DNA of 64,000 nucleotides from Comamonadaceae bacterium (GTDB lineage Bacteria > Pseudomonadota > Gammaproteobacteria > Burkholderiales > Burkholderiaceae_C): NCBI GenBank assembly GCA_947450675.1, contig CANFWI010000008.1, positions 22,072-86,071 on the forward strand, read 5' to 3'. Below, one piece after another: positions 18,006 through 26,651 of this stretch (position 1 is its first letter; the number at the start of each line of letters is the position of its first letter). The notes beneath the pieces were generated by a model, which was given only the letters and a program-made list of their open reading frames with translations, was not told where the DNA came from and searched no databases. Made by a program: the position numbers and the translations under genes.

Positions 18006-20327
18006 TCAATGCGCGTATCGAACTTCTGCAAAAAAGGTCCGCATCGGGTACAGGTGGTAGTTCCAGTACTTGTCGTTATTCAAGTTATCAATCCCCGCAG
18101 CGACCGTCCAATGCGTGTCGACCTTGTAACGTGCGCGCACATCCATGACAAAGAATTGACTCACGCCGGTGTATGCAAAACCGTTGGTGTCTGCATTGTT
18201 CAAAGAGCCGAACTGAGGGCCGCTGTAACGAGCGCCAATCGAGGTGCTGAGCTTGTCATCCCAGTGGTAATTGGCCAGTGCGTTGGCGCGCCACTTAGGC
18301 ACACGCGGCTGCACCTTGTCAATCGTGTCACCGGCCACCAAGACCTGGCCGTCGTTTTCCTTGATGCGTGAATCGACATAGGTCACGCTGCCCGACACGT
18401 CTAAGCCGCGCTTGAAAACATCGCTGCCGTAGAAAGCCGTTTCAACGCCGGTGCTTTGGATGCGCTTGATATTCTGGACAAAGGTCCGCTGCACGCTGTC
18501 CGTGAAGGTGCTTGTTTGTGAATAAATCGCATCACGCGTGTTCTCGGTGAAGCCCGTCACCCGCAAGATGCCGACACCCAAATCTTTTTCTGCACTCAAC
18601 TCAGACGTCCATGAACGTTCGGGCCGCAAATTAGGATTGTTCAGGAAGGCAGTTCCCCCGATGGATGTGTTGCCATACATTTCCTGAACCGTGGGCATGC
18701 GCAATGAACGCCCTGTCGACGCCTTGATCACCAGATCAGGCGCCCATTGATGCGACAGGGCCGCTTTCGGTGAAAAGTGAGTCTCCTGCCTACTGGCATA
18801 AGCCGTCGGCGCCCCTGTGGTGCCCACGTAGCCGTTGCTGGTGCTCCAGTCTTCGGCACGCAAGCCCAGCACGGTTTTCCAACGTGGCGCGAAAGCCCAT
18901 GCATCTTGCGCGTAGATGCTTTGCATGTGTGACTTGCCACCAGCTTGGCTTTGTACCGTGGTCGGAGCGCCAGTCGTCCAGTCACCCGTGGTGTTGGAGG
19001 TCAGCGTTTTAAGCGTGTAGTTTTCTTGCTGGAAACCAAAATCCATCACGTGTGCACCCTTCACGCCTTCAGGCCGCCAAGTGGCTTTGAGTGCGACGTT
19101 GCTCCAACCCGTGCCACCTTGGTCTAGAACTTTTTGGCCAGCGCCGGTGTACAAGGTACTGGTCTGGCTAACGCCAGATGCGCGGTTTTGGTCTTTCGCA
19201 TAGTCGTAAAGACTCGCCGCGACTTCCCAGTCAAAGACGCCTTGTGTATTCGTTTTGACCGACAAGCCGTGCATGTAATGGGTGATCGACTCTTGCGTTC
19301 CACCAAACGACGGCACAGCATACGAGTTGACACCGTTGTTGACGCTGCCGGCGTAAACGCGTGCACCTGTCGCGGCATTGGTCAGGTAGGCGTCTGGCGT
19401 GCCTCTGCTCGTGTTGTCCCAAGCACCCAACACATAAGAGACCCGCAGGGTGGAGGAAACGTCGTAAGCCACTTTCAGTTTGGCTTGGTCCTGCACCGTG
19501 TGGTACTGCGTCGTTGTCCCGAGAATATCCTTGCGCTTTCCATCCGTACCGAACGCTTCAAAAATGCCGTTGACGCGGGTGCTCGTACCACCACCGCCGA
19601 CACCACCCGTGCCGCAAACCGGCGTCGTGCAGGCCGTCGGCGCAACAGCAGAAAACACCATGGGTTGGCCGCTGCTGTCCGTGTGGCTCATGGTCAGCCA
19701 GTAAGACCAGTCGCCTGACTTGCTCCCCAAACTGGCGCTGACATTGGAACCACCAACATGTTGCTTGGTGTTGTAGATGTTGAAGTCTTGGTTGAAGGCC
19801 GTGGCTTTGACATAGGCTTCAAACTGGGTCGGCATCCGCGTCACGTAGTCGACCACAGCGCCCACCGAGTTACCGGGATAGGCGGCAGAAAACGGGCCGT
19901 ACATCACATCGACGCGTTCGATTTCTTCGGGCGTGACCATGCCCCAACGCGGCGCGTTGGTGGCTGAGTTGCCCAGATAGTTGGACAACAAAATGCCGTC
20001 GGCGTACACCGCGCTGCGTGCCGGGTTGTTGGCGCCCGAGGCCCGACTGGCCAGCACCGCATGGTTGTAGTCTCCGATGTAGCGCTTGCGCACGGACAGG
20101 CTCGGCAGGTACTTGAGCGCATCTTCGCTGTCGGTCGCGTTGATGGTCTCGGCAATTTGCGCGGCCGTCACGCTTTCCAGTGTGGTCGGGATTTGCGTTG
20201 GCAGCGAGGAAGGCTGGCCCGAGGTGACCGTCACCACGCCTAACTCTTTGACCTGAGCATCGCTTTGCGCCAGGGCTGAGCCAGAAAAAACCACGGCGAG
20301 CGCCATGACGGAAAAATTTGGGGGCAT
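18006..20327 (-). CDS. TonB-dependent outer membrane receptor (first of two)
   Basis: A 773-residue receptor with signal peptide MPPNFSVMALAVVFSGSALA, a TonB box-like 'ELGVVTVTS', plug domain motifs ('NATDSEDALKYLPSLSVRKRY', 'ARSAVYADGILLSNYLG', 'EEIERVDVMYGPFSAAYPGNSVGAVV') and a barrel ending in 'RTFFAEVRYAH'. The start is the ATG 20325-20327, with GGAG 7 bp upstream; the adjacent GTG would leave a too-short spacing. It is followed directly by the second receptor. Substrate is unknown. The His C-terminus instead of Phe is slightly unusual for an outer membrane barrel. Confidence 0.87.
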   Translation of the reverse strand: MPPNFSVMALAVVFSGSALAQSDAQVKELGVVTVTSGQPSSLPTQIPTTLESVTAAQIAETINATDSEDALKYLPSLSVRKRYIGDYNHAVLASRASGANNPARSAVYADGILLSNYLGNSATNAPRWGMVTPEEIERVDVMYGPFSAAYPGNSVGAVVDYVTRMPTQFEAYVKATAFNQDFNIYNTKQHVGGSNVSASLGSKSGDWSYWLTMSHTDSSGQPMVFSAVAPTACTTPVCGTGGVGGGGTSTRVNGIFEAFGTDGKRKDILGTTTQYHTVQDQAKLKVAYDVSSTLRVSYVLGAWDNTSRGTPDAYLTNAATGARVYAGSVNNGVNSYAVPSFGGTQESITHYMHGLSVKTNTQGVFDWEVAASLYDYAKDQNRASGVSQTSTLYTGAGQKVLDQGGTGWSNVALKATWRPEGVKGAHVMDFGFQQENYTLKTLTSNTTGDWTTGAPTTVQSQAGGKSHMQSIYAQDAWAFAPRWKTVLGLRAEDWSTSNGYVGTTGAPTAYASRQETHFSPKAALSHQWAPDLVIKASTGRSLRMPTVQEMYGNTSIGGTAFLNNPNLRPERSWTSELSAEKDLGVGILRVTGFTENTRDAIYSQTSTFTDSVQRTFVQNIKRIQSTGVETAFYGSDVFKRGLDVSGSVTYVDSRIKENDGQVLVAGDTIDKVQPRVPKWRANALANYHWDDKLSTSIGARYSGPQFGSLNNADTNGFAYTGVSQFFVMDVRARYKVDTHWTVAAGIDNLNNDKYWNYHLYPMRTFFAEVRYAH

Positions 20328-20365
20328 CACGTATCTCCAGAAAACAAAAAAGCAAACAACGCCCC

Positions 20366-20386
20366 AGCCCCGCGTTAACGGGGGCT
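20366..20386 (-). terminator. Weak terminator-like hairpin between DUF2946 gene and TonB receptor
   Basis: An AGCCCC/GGGGCT stem around GCGTTAAC sits in the gap between the DUF2946 stop and the receptor start. Reading on the minus strand it is followed, after about 15 bases, by the T-rich GCTTTTTTGTTTT. It may act as a partial terminator or leader structure; the spacing to the T-run is too long for a textbook terminator. Confidence 0.3.
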
Positions 20387-20409
20387 CAGGACGCTATCGA
20401 ATCAAGGGT

Positions 20410-20766
20410 TCAGGAGAAAGTGGGTGGCCCGCGCGCGGGTAGCGGCGCACCGGTCAGCGCCGCGATGCAGGCTTGCGGAATGCTCTGAAGTGCATAGGCC
20501 AGCGGCTGTGGCAGCGCTGGCAGGGAAATGGCAAGAGGCGGTGGCGCACCGACAGCGCCGCACAGTGAACAGTCCAGCGTGTGACCGGAAGCAGCAGCGA
20601 CGCCGTCATCACCTTGGATAACTAACTTCATCACGCCGGAGCCCGAGCAGACCATCTCGATCGACTGCGGATTGACCAGCGGCGCCGCTGCTGCCACGCA
20701 GACAAACAAGGCAAACCAGACCAGCGCCATGCGGGTGATCAAGTGTGACTGGCGAAGGAACTGCAT
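20410..20766 (-). CDS. DUF2946 family small exported protein
   Basis: A 118-residue protein with an N-terminal hydrophobic signal/anchor (residues 12-29) and a conserved His-x3-Cys-x2-Cys group (His62, Cys66, Cys69: HTLDCSLC) that is the hallmark of DUF2946 proteins. These are commonly found beside TonB receptors or copper genes; the Cys/His group suggests metal contact, but no function is established. It precedes the two TonB receptor genes by 82 bp on the same strand. Confidence 0.75.
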   Translation of the reverse strand: MQFLRQSHLITRMALVWFALFVCVAAAAPLVNPQSIEMVCSGSGVMKLVIQGDDGVAAASGHTLDCSLCGAVGAPPPLAISLPALPQPLAYALQSIPQACIAALTGAPLPARGPPTFS

Positions 20767-20848
20767 GGAGGGATTCTAAAGGCTGCCAAGCTTAATGGGG
20801 TCGGCCGTATTGCGCGGCCGTCACACCACTCGCGTCACTCGCATCATG

Positions 20849-21208
20849 CTAGCGAGTTGAGGCTGCCTCAAGGACTGACTTCCCAAGTTGGCTCAAGTAG
20901 TCGCGCGACAGCTGGGTCGAGTTGATGTATTTGACGCGGTTGTCATCCTCATCCATTTGAAGCTCCAGCATGCCCTTCAAACGCAATGTCTTCAGCCGCC
21001 GATGAACGGTGGTAGACGATGCATCAGAGGACATTTGCATGGCCTTCAACACGGTTATTTTCTTGTTGGTACTCCAAAACATAGCGAGCATGTCAAGGAG
21101 CCGCTCTTCCGGTAAATCAAGCTGCGGATAAGCTGCAGATTTCCGCAAATCTCCAGAGATGCGAAGGAAGTTTAAGTAGATTTTGCTAGAGTCGGTTTGA
21201 TTTTTCAC
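20849..21208 (-). CDS. Small winged-helix (MarR-like) transcription regulator
   Basis: A 119-residue protein with a GTG start. Residues ~45-105 read as a winged helix: 'KKITVLKAMQMSSDASSTTVHRRLKTLRLKGMLELQMDEDDNRVKYI', where 'SSTTVHRRLKTLRLKG' is the recognition helix and the DEDDNRVKYI segment the wing. This resembles small MarR/DprA-type regulators without an effector domain. It lies upstream of the DUF2946/TonB genes on the same strand, and may regulate them, but 82 bp containing a CGGCCG-N7-CGGCCG hairpin separate them. The 200 bp upstream (21209-21413) carry no gene. Confidence 0.6.
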   Translation of the reverse strand: MKNQTDSSKIYLNFLRISGDLRKSAAYPQLDLPEERLLDMLAMFWSTNKKITVLKAMQMSSDASSTTVHRRLKTLRLKGMLELQMDEDDNRVKYINSTQLSRDYLSQLGKSVLEAASTR

Positions 21209-21413
21209 GACTGGATGTTAGCCTTGCCAAAAACAAAAGCAAGTTTCCTCACCTGCTTGGCAACTACTCAATGCAAGACTTGCATTGCATTTACAACTAA
21301 CTGCTTTTGTCGTGCTAAATCAGCTGCAAAAAACAGCCAAAACTCATCAGAAAGCAATACAACTCAACAGCCTGTATCGGCAGGCGGCAGGGTTCTATTT
21401 TTCAATAATTCAC

Positions 21414-21851
21414 TCAGCGGCGAATGACGAGATCGCCTTCTACCGTTGCACCACGGCCAATGGTCAGCAATTGATAAGTGATATGACCCTTGACCACGGC
21501 ACTGGCAGAGATGACCAACTCACCGCAGACAGCGGTTCCAGAAAAAACACCTTTGATGTGCAGACTTGCACAAGCAACATTTCCCTCAACTTGGCCGCGT
21601 GGGCCGACATTGACACTGCTGGCCTTGATACTCCCGCTGGTACGGCCTTCGATGTGCAAAATACCATCAGAAACGATGTCCCCCGTCAGGCTAAAGCCTT
21701 CGCTGATCACAGTCGGTTTGTGCGTGTCCAGTACCGCCACGCCGGTCACACCGCGCTTGGCAACAGGGGCTTCTTCAGTAGGTGTGGTCATAGGTAGTGG
21801 GCTTTCGGCCACCAGCACATCTGGTGGATCAATTTTTGTTTTTTTGAACAT
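21414..21851 (-). CDS. Bactofilin (second)
   Basis: A 145-residue bactofilin: an unstructured N-terminal tail (residues 1-45) followed by the right-handed beta-helix made of repeated 'G.I.....L.I.G...G.I.....V.VG..G.VEGNV' units. Such proteins polymerise without nucleotide and scaffold cell-wall enzymes at the membrane. The ATG (MFKKTKIDPP) lies 23 bp inside the end of the M23 peptidase gene, so it is translationally coupled to it. It differs from the other bactofilin of the operon in its longer N-terminal tail. Confidence 0.88.
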   Translation of the reverse strand: MFKKTKIDPPDVLVAESPLPMTTPTEEAPVAKRGVTGVAVLDTHKPTVISEGFSLTGDIVSDGILHIEGRTSGSIKASSVNVGPRGQVEGNVACASLHIKGVFSGTAVCGELVISASAVVKGHITYQLLTIGRGATVEGDLVIRR

Positions 21852-22872
21852 AAAAAGCGGTTTCAATAACTTTCTGCGGATCGACCGGGTAGCCGCCGAC
21901 AGAGACTTCAAAATGCAGGTGCTTGCCGGTCGAAGAGCCTGTGTTGCCAACCAGTCCAATGACCGCGTTCAGATCAACATCCTGCCCTTCTTTCACATCG
22001 ATCCGTGCGAGGTGGGCGTAAAGTGTTTCAAGCCCACGCTCATGTCGGATGATGACGGTGTTGCCGTAGTCTTGGTAACTTCGTGCGAGCACGACTTTCC
22101 CACCTTTCGTCGCATGAACATCATCACTGGCGCCAGTGATGAGATCGACGCCGGTGTGAAACTTCGGTCGGCCAGTGATGGGGTGGTTGCGGATCCCAAA
22201 AGCAGAGCTGGTGGAAAAGTCACCCAAGGGCATTTTGACGGGCAAGGCGTTCAGCACGTCCATCAAGTCGTGGTTCTTAGCGATTTCATCTGACAACTTG
22301 CCGCGTAGCAGCGGATTGGCCGGCTCAATCTGGTCGCTGCGAAAGCCGCCCATCGCCACATTGCCATGAATCACCTTGATGGCTTTTTCTGACAGCCCGG
22401 TCGCATCCAGCCGGGCCTTCAGGCTGAGATTGTCCGACGACAAAGTCGTGGCGGAGCTTTTCACAAAGCGCCTAATTTCAATGTCTCGCTCGCGAATGGT
22501 TTGTGCCAGCGCCAGCATGTCGTCCTTGCTCATGGACAGCACACCTTTATCGGCGAGGTCATCCGCACTGCCCAGCAATGCGGAGTAAATTTCATTGTGC
22601 GAACGCTCAAGCTTGGCATTGCCAATCAGCAACAAACCCGTAAATAGGGCCAGAAGGGTAATGGTTGCGGCACTCGCAGACCCCACCAAAATCAAGCCCC
22701 GGACAACGTTGCGTTGAAGGTGACCAGACACAGAAAAGTACTTGAGGTCCCCTTGCTGCTCAAGGATGATTCTTGAGTCGTGGTAGTCCCGGCGCCACAG
22801 CGCCGCCAGCGCGGCCGGCAGAGCCATGAGCCATGCCGCGCTATTGCGACAACGATTCACCAACAGTTTCAT
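21829..22872 (-). CDS. M23 family metallopeptidase, membrane-anchored (LytM domain)
   Basis: A 347-residue bitopic protein. A cytoplasmic N-terminus of ~60 residues precedes one membrane segment ('LILVGSASAATITLLALFTGLLLIG'), a periplasmic helical linker, then a LytM domain with 'FGIRNHPITGRPKFHTGVDL' and 'TGKHLHFEV', i.e. the Zn ligands HxxxD and HxH, all present. It should cut peptidoglycan cross-bridges. I chose the ATG 22870-22872; a TTG three codons upstream is the alternative. It lies between two bactofilin genes, like Csd1/CcmA or LmdC/BacA modules that set cell shape. Confidence 0.9.
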   Translation of the reverse strand: MKLLVNRCRNSAAWLMALPAALAALWRRDYHDSRIILEQQGDLKYFSVSGHLQRNVVRGLILVGSASAATITLLALFTGLLLIGNAKLERSHNEIYSALLGSADDLADKGVLSMSKDDMLALAQTIRERDIEIRRFVKSSATTLSSDNLSLKARLDATGLSEKAIKVIHGNVAMGGFRSDQIEPANPLLRGKLSDEIAKNHDLMDVLNALPVKMPLGDFSTSSAFGIRNHPITGRPKFHTGVDLITGASDDVHATKGGKVVLARSYQDYGNTVIIRHERGLETLYAHLARIDVKEGQDVDLNAVIGLVGNTGSSTGKHLHFEVSVGGYPVDPQKVIETAFYVQKNKN

Positions 22873-22883
22873 CGCTAGCAAAC

Positions 22884-23285
22884 TCAGGATGATGAATTCA
22901 TGTCAGAGATGGCCGATTCGGCTGATTTCAGCACAGCCGGAACGGCGATAACACCTTTGGCGGGAACAATCGCACCTTGCACCAAACCGCCGCGTTCAAT
23001 TTCGATTTCTCCATAGCTCGCATTGCCGTTGACGCGGCCGGTGCTGCGAATAATGAGGTGCTCAGAGGCCAGCAGCGTGTCATGCACTTCGCCAAATACA
23101 TCCGCCTTGCGGACTTTGATGTTACCGACCAGCTTGCCTTGAGCGCCCACTAAAAGTTCATCTGCCTGAAGCTCACCTTCAAGCGAGCCGTTGATCACGG
23201 CACGTCCGGGCACCACAAATTTTCCAGAAACCGAAACGCCTTCGCCAACCACGATACAGCCCGCCTCATTGGTACGATCACTCAT
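22884..23285 (-). CDS. Bactofilin (first)
   Basis: A 133-residue bactofilin with a short N-tail and the beta-helix repeats 'GVSVSGKFVVPGRAVINGSLEGELQADELLVGAQGKLVGNIKV'. It heads the three-gene unit bactofilin/M23/bactofilin. The 333 bp upstream (23286-23618) contain no gene and no clear terminator; this stretch is AT-richer than its surroundings and probably holds the operon promoter, which I could not place with confidence. Confidence 0.88.
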   Translation of the reverse strand: MSDRTNEAGCIVVGEGVSVSGKFVVPGRAVINGSLEGELQADELLVGAQGKLVGNIKVRKADVFGEVHDTLLASEHLIIRSTGRVNGNASYGEIEIERGGLVQGAIVPAKGVIAVPAVLKSAESAISDMNSSS

Positions 23286-23618
23286 TCTGATTTCCTCACT
23301 AAAAGATCTGTCTTAAGGTCAGTTTTGCCAAACCAACGAAGCGTGCAGAAAACTCGGTAGACAGCGTTTATTAACAATCGACACGAGATTGAACTTCTGA
23401 AGCAAATGGTTTTGAGATTTCAGCTGCATTGCCACTAAAAAAGTCAAGAACCGCTTGTCCAAAAAATTGACCGAATCGTAATAATACGTGACATATGTAA
23501 CAGGTAATTTTCGTCATCTTATCATTCGATGACCTGCTGCAGCAAGCTGTGACTTCACTTTAGAAGGCCCAACGCGAGCGCAGGAGACCCCGAAATACGG
23601 GCCACGCACTCCGGCAAG

Positions 23619-23843
23619 TTACTGGGCGTTTTTTCGGGATGCTTTGTCAAGTTCCTGTAACTGACGTTTACGTTTGGCCTTGTTCTTAGCCTCAGGTTCG
23701 GCGGGGCGATCACGCAATGCTTGAGCTTGCCGCTCGAGCGCTTGCCGTTTGCGTTTGGCGTTCCGGAAGTGCGTGATGACCCGCCCCAACCCAAAACTGA
23801 TAGACGCGCTGACGAGCAAGAGAATGATGCTGGAGGTTTCCAT
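23619..23843 (-). CDS. Small membrane protein with basic coiled-coil tail, unknown function
   Basis: A 74-residue protein: one N-terminal membrane segment (residues 5-25, SIILLLVSASISFGLGRVI) followed by a strongly basic, Arg/Lys/Gln/Ala-rich helical tail (FRNAKRKRQALERQAQALRDR...). It starts 31 bp after the hemW stop on the same strand with ATG, so it may be the last gene of the rph-rdgB-hemW unit. No family recognised. Confidence 0.5.
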   Translation of the reverse strand: METSSIILLLVSASISFGLGRVITHFRNAKRKRQALERQAQALRDRPAEPEAKNKAKRKRQLQELDKASRKNAQ

Positions 23844-23874
23844 GGCGTGTGATTTTTGTCAGCGTTAACGTGGT

Positions 23875-25071
23875 TCAGTCGGCCAAAAACAGGGCCTGCA
23901 GATCATTCAAAAAGTCGAATCCGCGCTCGGTCGGCTTGATGCGCACCAGATCGCGCTCAATCAGACCTTGACGCTCGGCTTCGTCGAGCCCAGGTTGCAG
24001 TGCAGTGACTGGCAAGCCCGTTTTTTCAGAAAAGTCTTGCAACTTGAAACCGTCTCGGAGCCTGAGCGCATTGAGCATGAATTCAAAGGGCAAATCGGCG
24101 CGACTGACTTCCGTTTCTTGGGTCACGGCCTCGCCCGCCAAGGCCTTGTCCATGTAGAGCTTGGGATCGCGCCAGCGCACTTGCCGCACCACGCGGTGTG
24201 CAAAACTGAGCTTGCTGTGAGCGCCAGCACCAATACCCAAGTAGTCCCCGAACTGCCAGTAGTTCAGGTTGTGAAAGCACGGGTGGCCGGGCTTGGCATA
24301 GGCCGAGACCTCGTAGCGCCCCATACCGGCTTGGCCGGTCATTTCCGTGATGCGGTCAAGCATGGCGTAGGCCAAGTCTTCCTCAGGAATGACGGGCGGA
24401 AATTTGGCGAAATAAGTGTTCGGCTCAATCGTCAGGTGGTAAATAGAAATATGCGGCGGCTGCAAATCCAGCGCTTGCCGCATATCTTTTTCTAGACCTG
24501 CCAAGGTCTGCCCCGGCAGGGCGTACATGATGTCGAGATTGAAAGTATCGAAGCTCGCAGCCGCTTCTTCCACCGCGGCAATCGCCTGCGCCCGGTCGTG
24601 CACGCGGCCGAGGGCTTTCAGGTGTTGGTCGTCAAAGCTTTGCACGCCCACCGACAGCCGCGTCACGCCAGCACTTCGAAAAGCCTTGAATCGGTCTTTT
24701 TCAAAGGTGCCGGGATTGGCCTCTAGGGTGATTTCACAATCGGCATCCAGCCGCAGGCGAGCCCGAATATCAGCCAACAGCCGGTCAATCGCCGCCGGCG
24801 AAAACAAGCTAGGCGTCCCGCCGCCGATGAAGATGCTGTGCACCGTCCGACCCCAAATCAGTGGCAAGGAAGCCTCTAAGTCAGCCACCAACGCATCAAT
24901 ATAGCGCTGCTCTGGCATGGCACCACTGGTCACTTCGTGCGAGTTGAAGTCGCAATAAGGACATTTTTTCAGACACCACGGCAGATGAACGTACAAGGAC
25001 AACGGCGGCAATGCGGCCAGCCGCAACGTGCCCTCACGCATGTAATGCTGGATGTCTTTCAGCTCGCTCAT
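23875..25071 (-). CDS. hemW: Radical SAM heme chaperone HemW
   Basis: A 398-residue radical SAM protein. The cluster motif is CLKKCPYC (CX3CX2C) in 'LYVHLPWCLKKCPYCDFNSH'; 'IFIGGGTPSLF' and 'LSVGVQSFDD' follow. Unlike true coproporphyrinogen III oxidase HemN it has the PYCDFNSH form characteristic of HemW, a heme-trafficking protein. The ATG at 25071 overlaps the rdgB stop by 4 bp; a TTG 3 codons upstream is less likely. Confidence 0.92.
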   Translation of the reverse strand: MSELKDIQHYMREGTLRLAALPPLSLYVHLPWCLKKCPYCDFNSHEVTSGAMPEQRYIDALVADLEASLPLIWGRTVHSIFIGGGTPSLFSPAAIDRLLADIRARLRLDADCEITLEANPGTFEKDRFKAFRSAGVTRLSVGVQSFDDQHLKALGRVHDRAQAIAAVEEAAASFDTFNLDIMYALPGQTLAGLEKDMRQALDLQPPHISIYHLTIEPNTYFAKFPPVIPEEDLAYAMLDRITEMTGQAGMGRYEVSAYAKPGHPCFHNLNYWQFGDYLGIGAGAHSKLSFAHRVVRQVRWRDPKLYMDKALAGEAVTQETEVSRADLPFEFMLNALRLRDGFKLQDFSEKTGLPVTALQPGLDEAERQGLIERDLVRIKPTERGFDFLNDLQALFLAD

Positions 25072-25670
25072 GACAACCAACGCTCGCGCATCAATTCCAT
25101 CATTTGACGCACAGCTTGGCCGCGATGGCTGTTCGCGTTCTTCACCTCGACCGGCAGTTCTGCAAAGGTTTTGCCAAAGCTCGGGATGAACATCACCGGG
25201 TCAAAACCAAAGCCGTTGCTGCCCACGGGCGTGCGCGCAATCTCGCCGCTGACGCGGCCCACCGCAATCAGCGGTTCAGGGTCGTCCGCCGTGCGAACCG
25301 CGACCAAGGTGCTGACCAACGCAGCGCGCCGGTCAGTCACATCGGCCATTTGTTCAAGCAAGGCCCGCACATTGTTGTCGTCGCCTTTGGCATAGCCAAA
25401 CTGCGTGGCGTAGTAAGCCGTGTCAACACCCGGCAAACCGCCAAAGGCCTGAACGCACAGACCGGCGTCGTCGGCCAATGCGGGCAAGCCGCTCAAGCTC
25501 GCCGCGTGCCGCGCTTTGGTCAACGCGTTTTCAACAAAGGTGCGATACGGCTCTTCGGCCTCGCCAATGCCGAGGTCCGACTGGCGCACCAGCTCCATGC
25601 CGAGTGGCAGCAACATGGCTTGCAGTTCAGCCAACTTGCCAGTGTTGTTGGAGGCTAGAACAATTTTCAT
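25068..25670 (-). CDS. rdgB: RdgB/HAM1 non-canonical purine NTP pyrophosphatase
   Basis: A 200-residue enzyme that hydrolyses dITP/XTP to monophosphates. The N-terminus KIVLASNNTGKLAEL carries the substrate-binding SNNxGK motif; 'LADDAGLCVQAFGGLPGVDTAYYA' and 'PVGSNGFGFDPVMF' are further family blocks. The ATG 25668-25670 is chosen over the adjoining GTG. It follows rph by 15 bp and overlaps hemW by 4 bp. Confidence 0.94.
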   Translation of the reverse strand: MKIVLASNNTGKLAELQAMLLPLGMELVRQSDLGIGEAEEPYRTFVENALTKARHAASLSGLPALADDAGLCVQAFGGLPGVDTAYYATQFGYAKGDDNNVRALLEQMADVTDRRAALVSTLVAVRTADDPEPLIAVGRVSGEIARTPVGSNGFGFDPVMFIPSFGKTFAELPVEVKNANSHRGQAVRQMMELMRERWLS

Positions 25671-25685
25671 CACTGTTGAATCCGT

Positions 25686-26426
25686 TCAGGCTGCGCTTGC
25701 CAGCGCGCTTTTTTGCAGCAACACCAAATCGCGGATGCCCTGCTCGGCCAATTCCAGCAAGGCGTTCATCTCGCTGCGGGTGAAGGCCGCGCCCTCTGCC
25801 GTGCCCTGCACTTCCACAAAATGGCCGGCGCCAGTCATCACCACATTCATATCGGTGTCGCAGCCCGAGTCTTCGGTGTATTCCAAGTCCAGCAGCGGCG
25901 TGCCTTGGACGATGCCGACCGAAATGGCGGCGATGTGGTCGGTGATCGGGGATTCGGTGAGTTTGCCGGCTGCGATCAGTTTGTTGACGGCGTCCTGCGC
26001 CGCGACGAAGGCGCCGGTGATGGCCGCTGTGCGCGTGCCGCCGTCGGCCTGCAAGACATCGCAATCCAAGTGAATGGTGCGTTCACCGAGTTTTTTCAAG
26101 TCAAAGACTGCCCGCATCGAGCGACCAATCAAACGCTGAATTTCTTGGGTGCGGCCGCTTTGCTTGCCGCGAGCGGCCTCACGGTCGCTGCGGGTGTGGG
26201 TGGCGCGCGGCAACATGCCGTATTCGGCGGTGACCCAGCCTTCGCCGCTGCCTTTTTTGTGGCCAGGCACTTTTTCTTCGACCGACGCGGTGCACAAGAC
26301 CTTGGTCGCGCCGAACTCGATCAGCACCGAGCCCTCGGCATAGACGGTGTAGTTGCGCGTCATGCGCACAGGGCGGAGTTGGTGTGCTTGGCGGCCGGCA
26401 GATCGGATAAAAAGGGGCTTGGTCAT
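25686..26426 (-). CDS. rph: Ribonuclease PH
   Basis: A 246-residue phosphorolytic 3' exoribonuclease for tRNA maturation. Family blocks: '[22 protein letters not shown]', '[17 protein letters not shown]', '[17 protein letters not shown]' and '[20 protein letters not shown]'. The ATG 26424-26426 ([12 protein letters not shown]) is preferred over the longer open frame. It is the first gene of rph-rdgB-hemW and is divergent from yicC. Confidence 0.95.
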   Translation of the reverse strand: MTKPLFIRSAGRQAHQLRPVRMTRNYTVYAEGSVLIEFGATKVLCTASVEEKVPGHKKGSGEGWVTAEYGMLPRATHTRSDREAARGKQSGRTQEIQRLIGRSMRAVFDLKKLGERTIHLDCDVLQADGGTRTAAITGAFVAAQDAVNKLIAAGKLTESPITDHIAAISVGIVQGTPLLDLEYTEDSGCDTDMNVVMTGAGHFVEVQGTAEGAAFTRSEMNALLELAEQGIRDLVLLQKSALASAA

Positions 26427-26651
26427 GGTGTTTTCAATAGAAAGGGGGGCGGGATGCGCGTCACGCATTATCAGTCGGCTGAGGCGCAACGCTGCCCTTG
26501 TAAACTACGCCCCAAGCTTTCAGATGGCCATTCCAGCCAGACGCGGTCGTTCCAGCTTTCATCAGGAAGTTGAAATTGCTTTTTGCCTTTATTTTTTGAC
26601 GTGCTGCAGGGCTGGGTCCCACGTCCGGATTCCTTTAGAAAAACCACCTCC

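Noticed and set aside
21197..21427. A 76-residue plus-strand frame upstream of the winged-helix gene
   Set aside because: No ribosome binding site, low-complexity composition, and it overlaps the ends of genes on the other strand.
23286..23618. A hidden gene or structured RNA in the 333-bp gap upstream of the bactofilin operon
   Set aside because: No frame with a start and ribosome binding site and no strong stem-loop was seen; it is probably promoter DNA.
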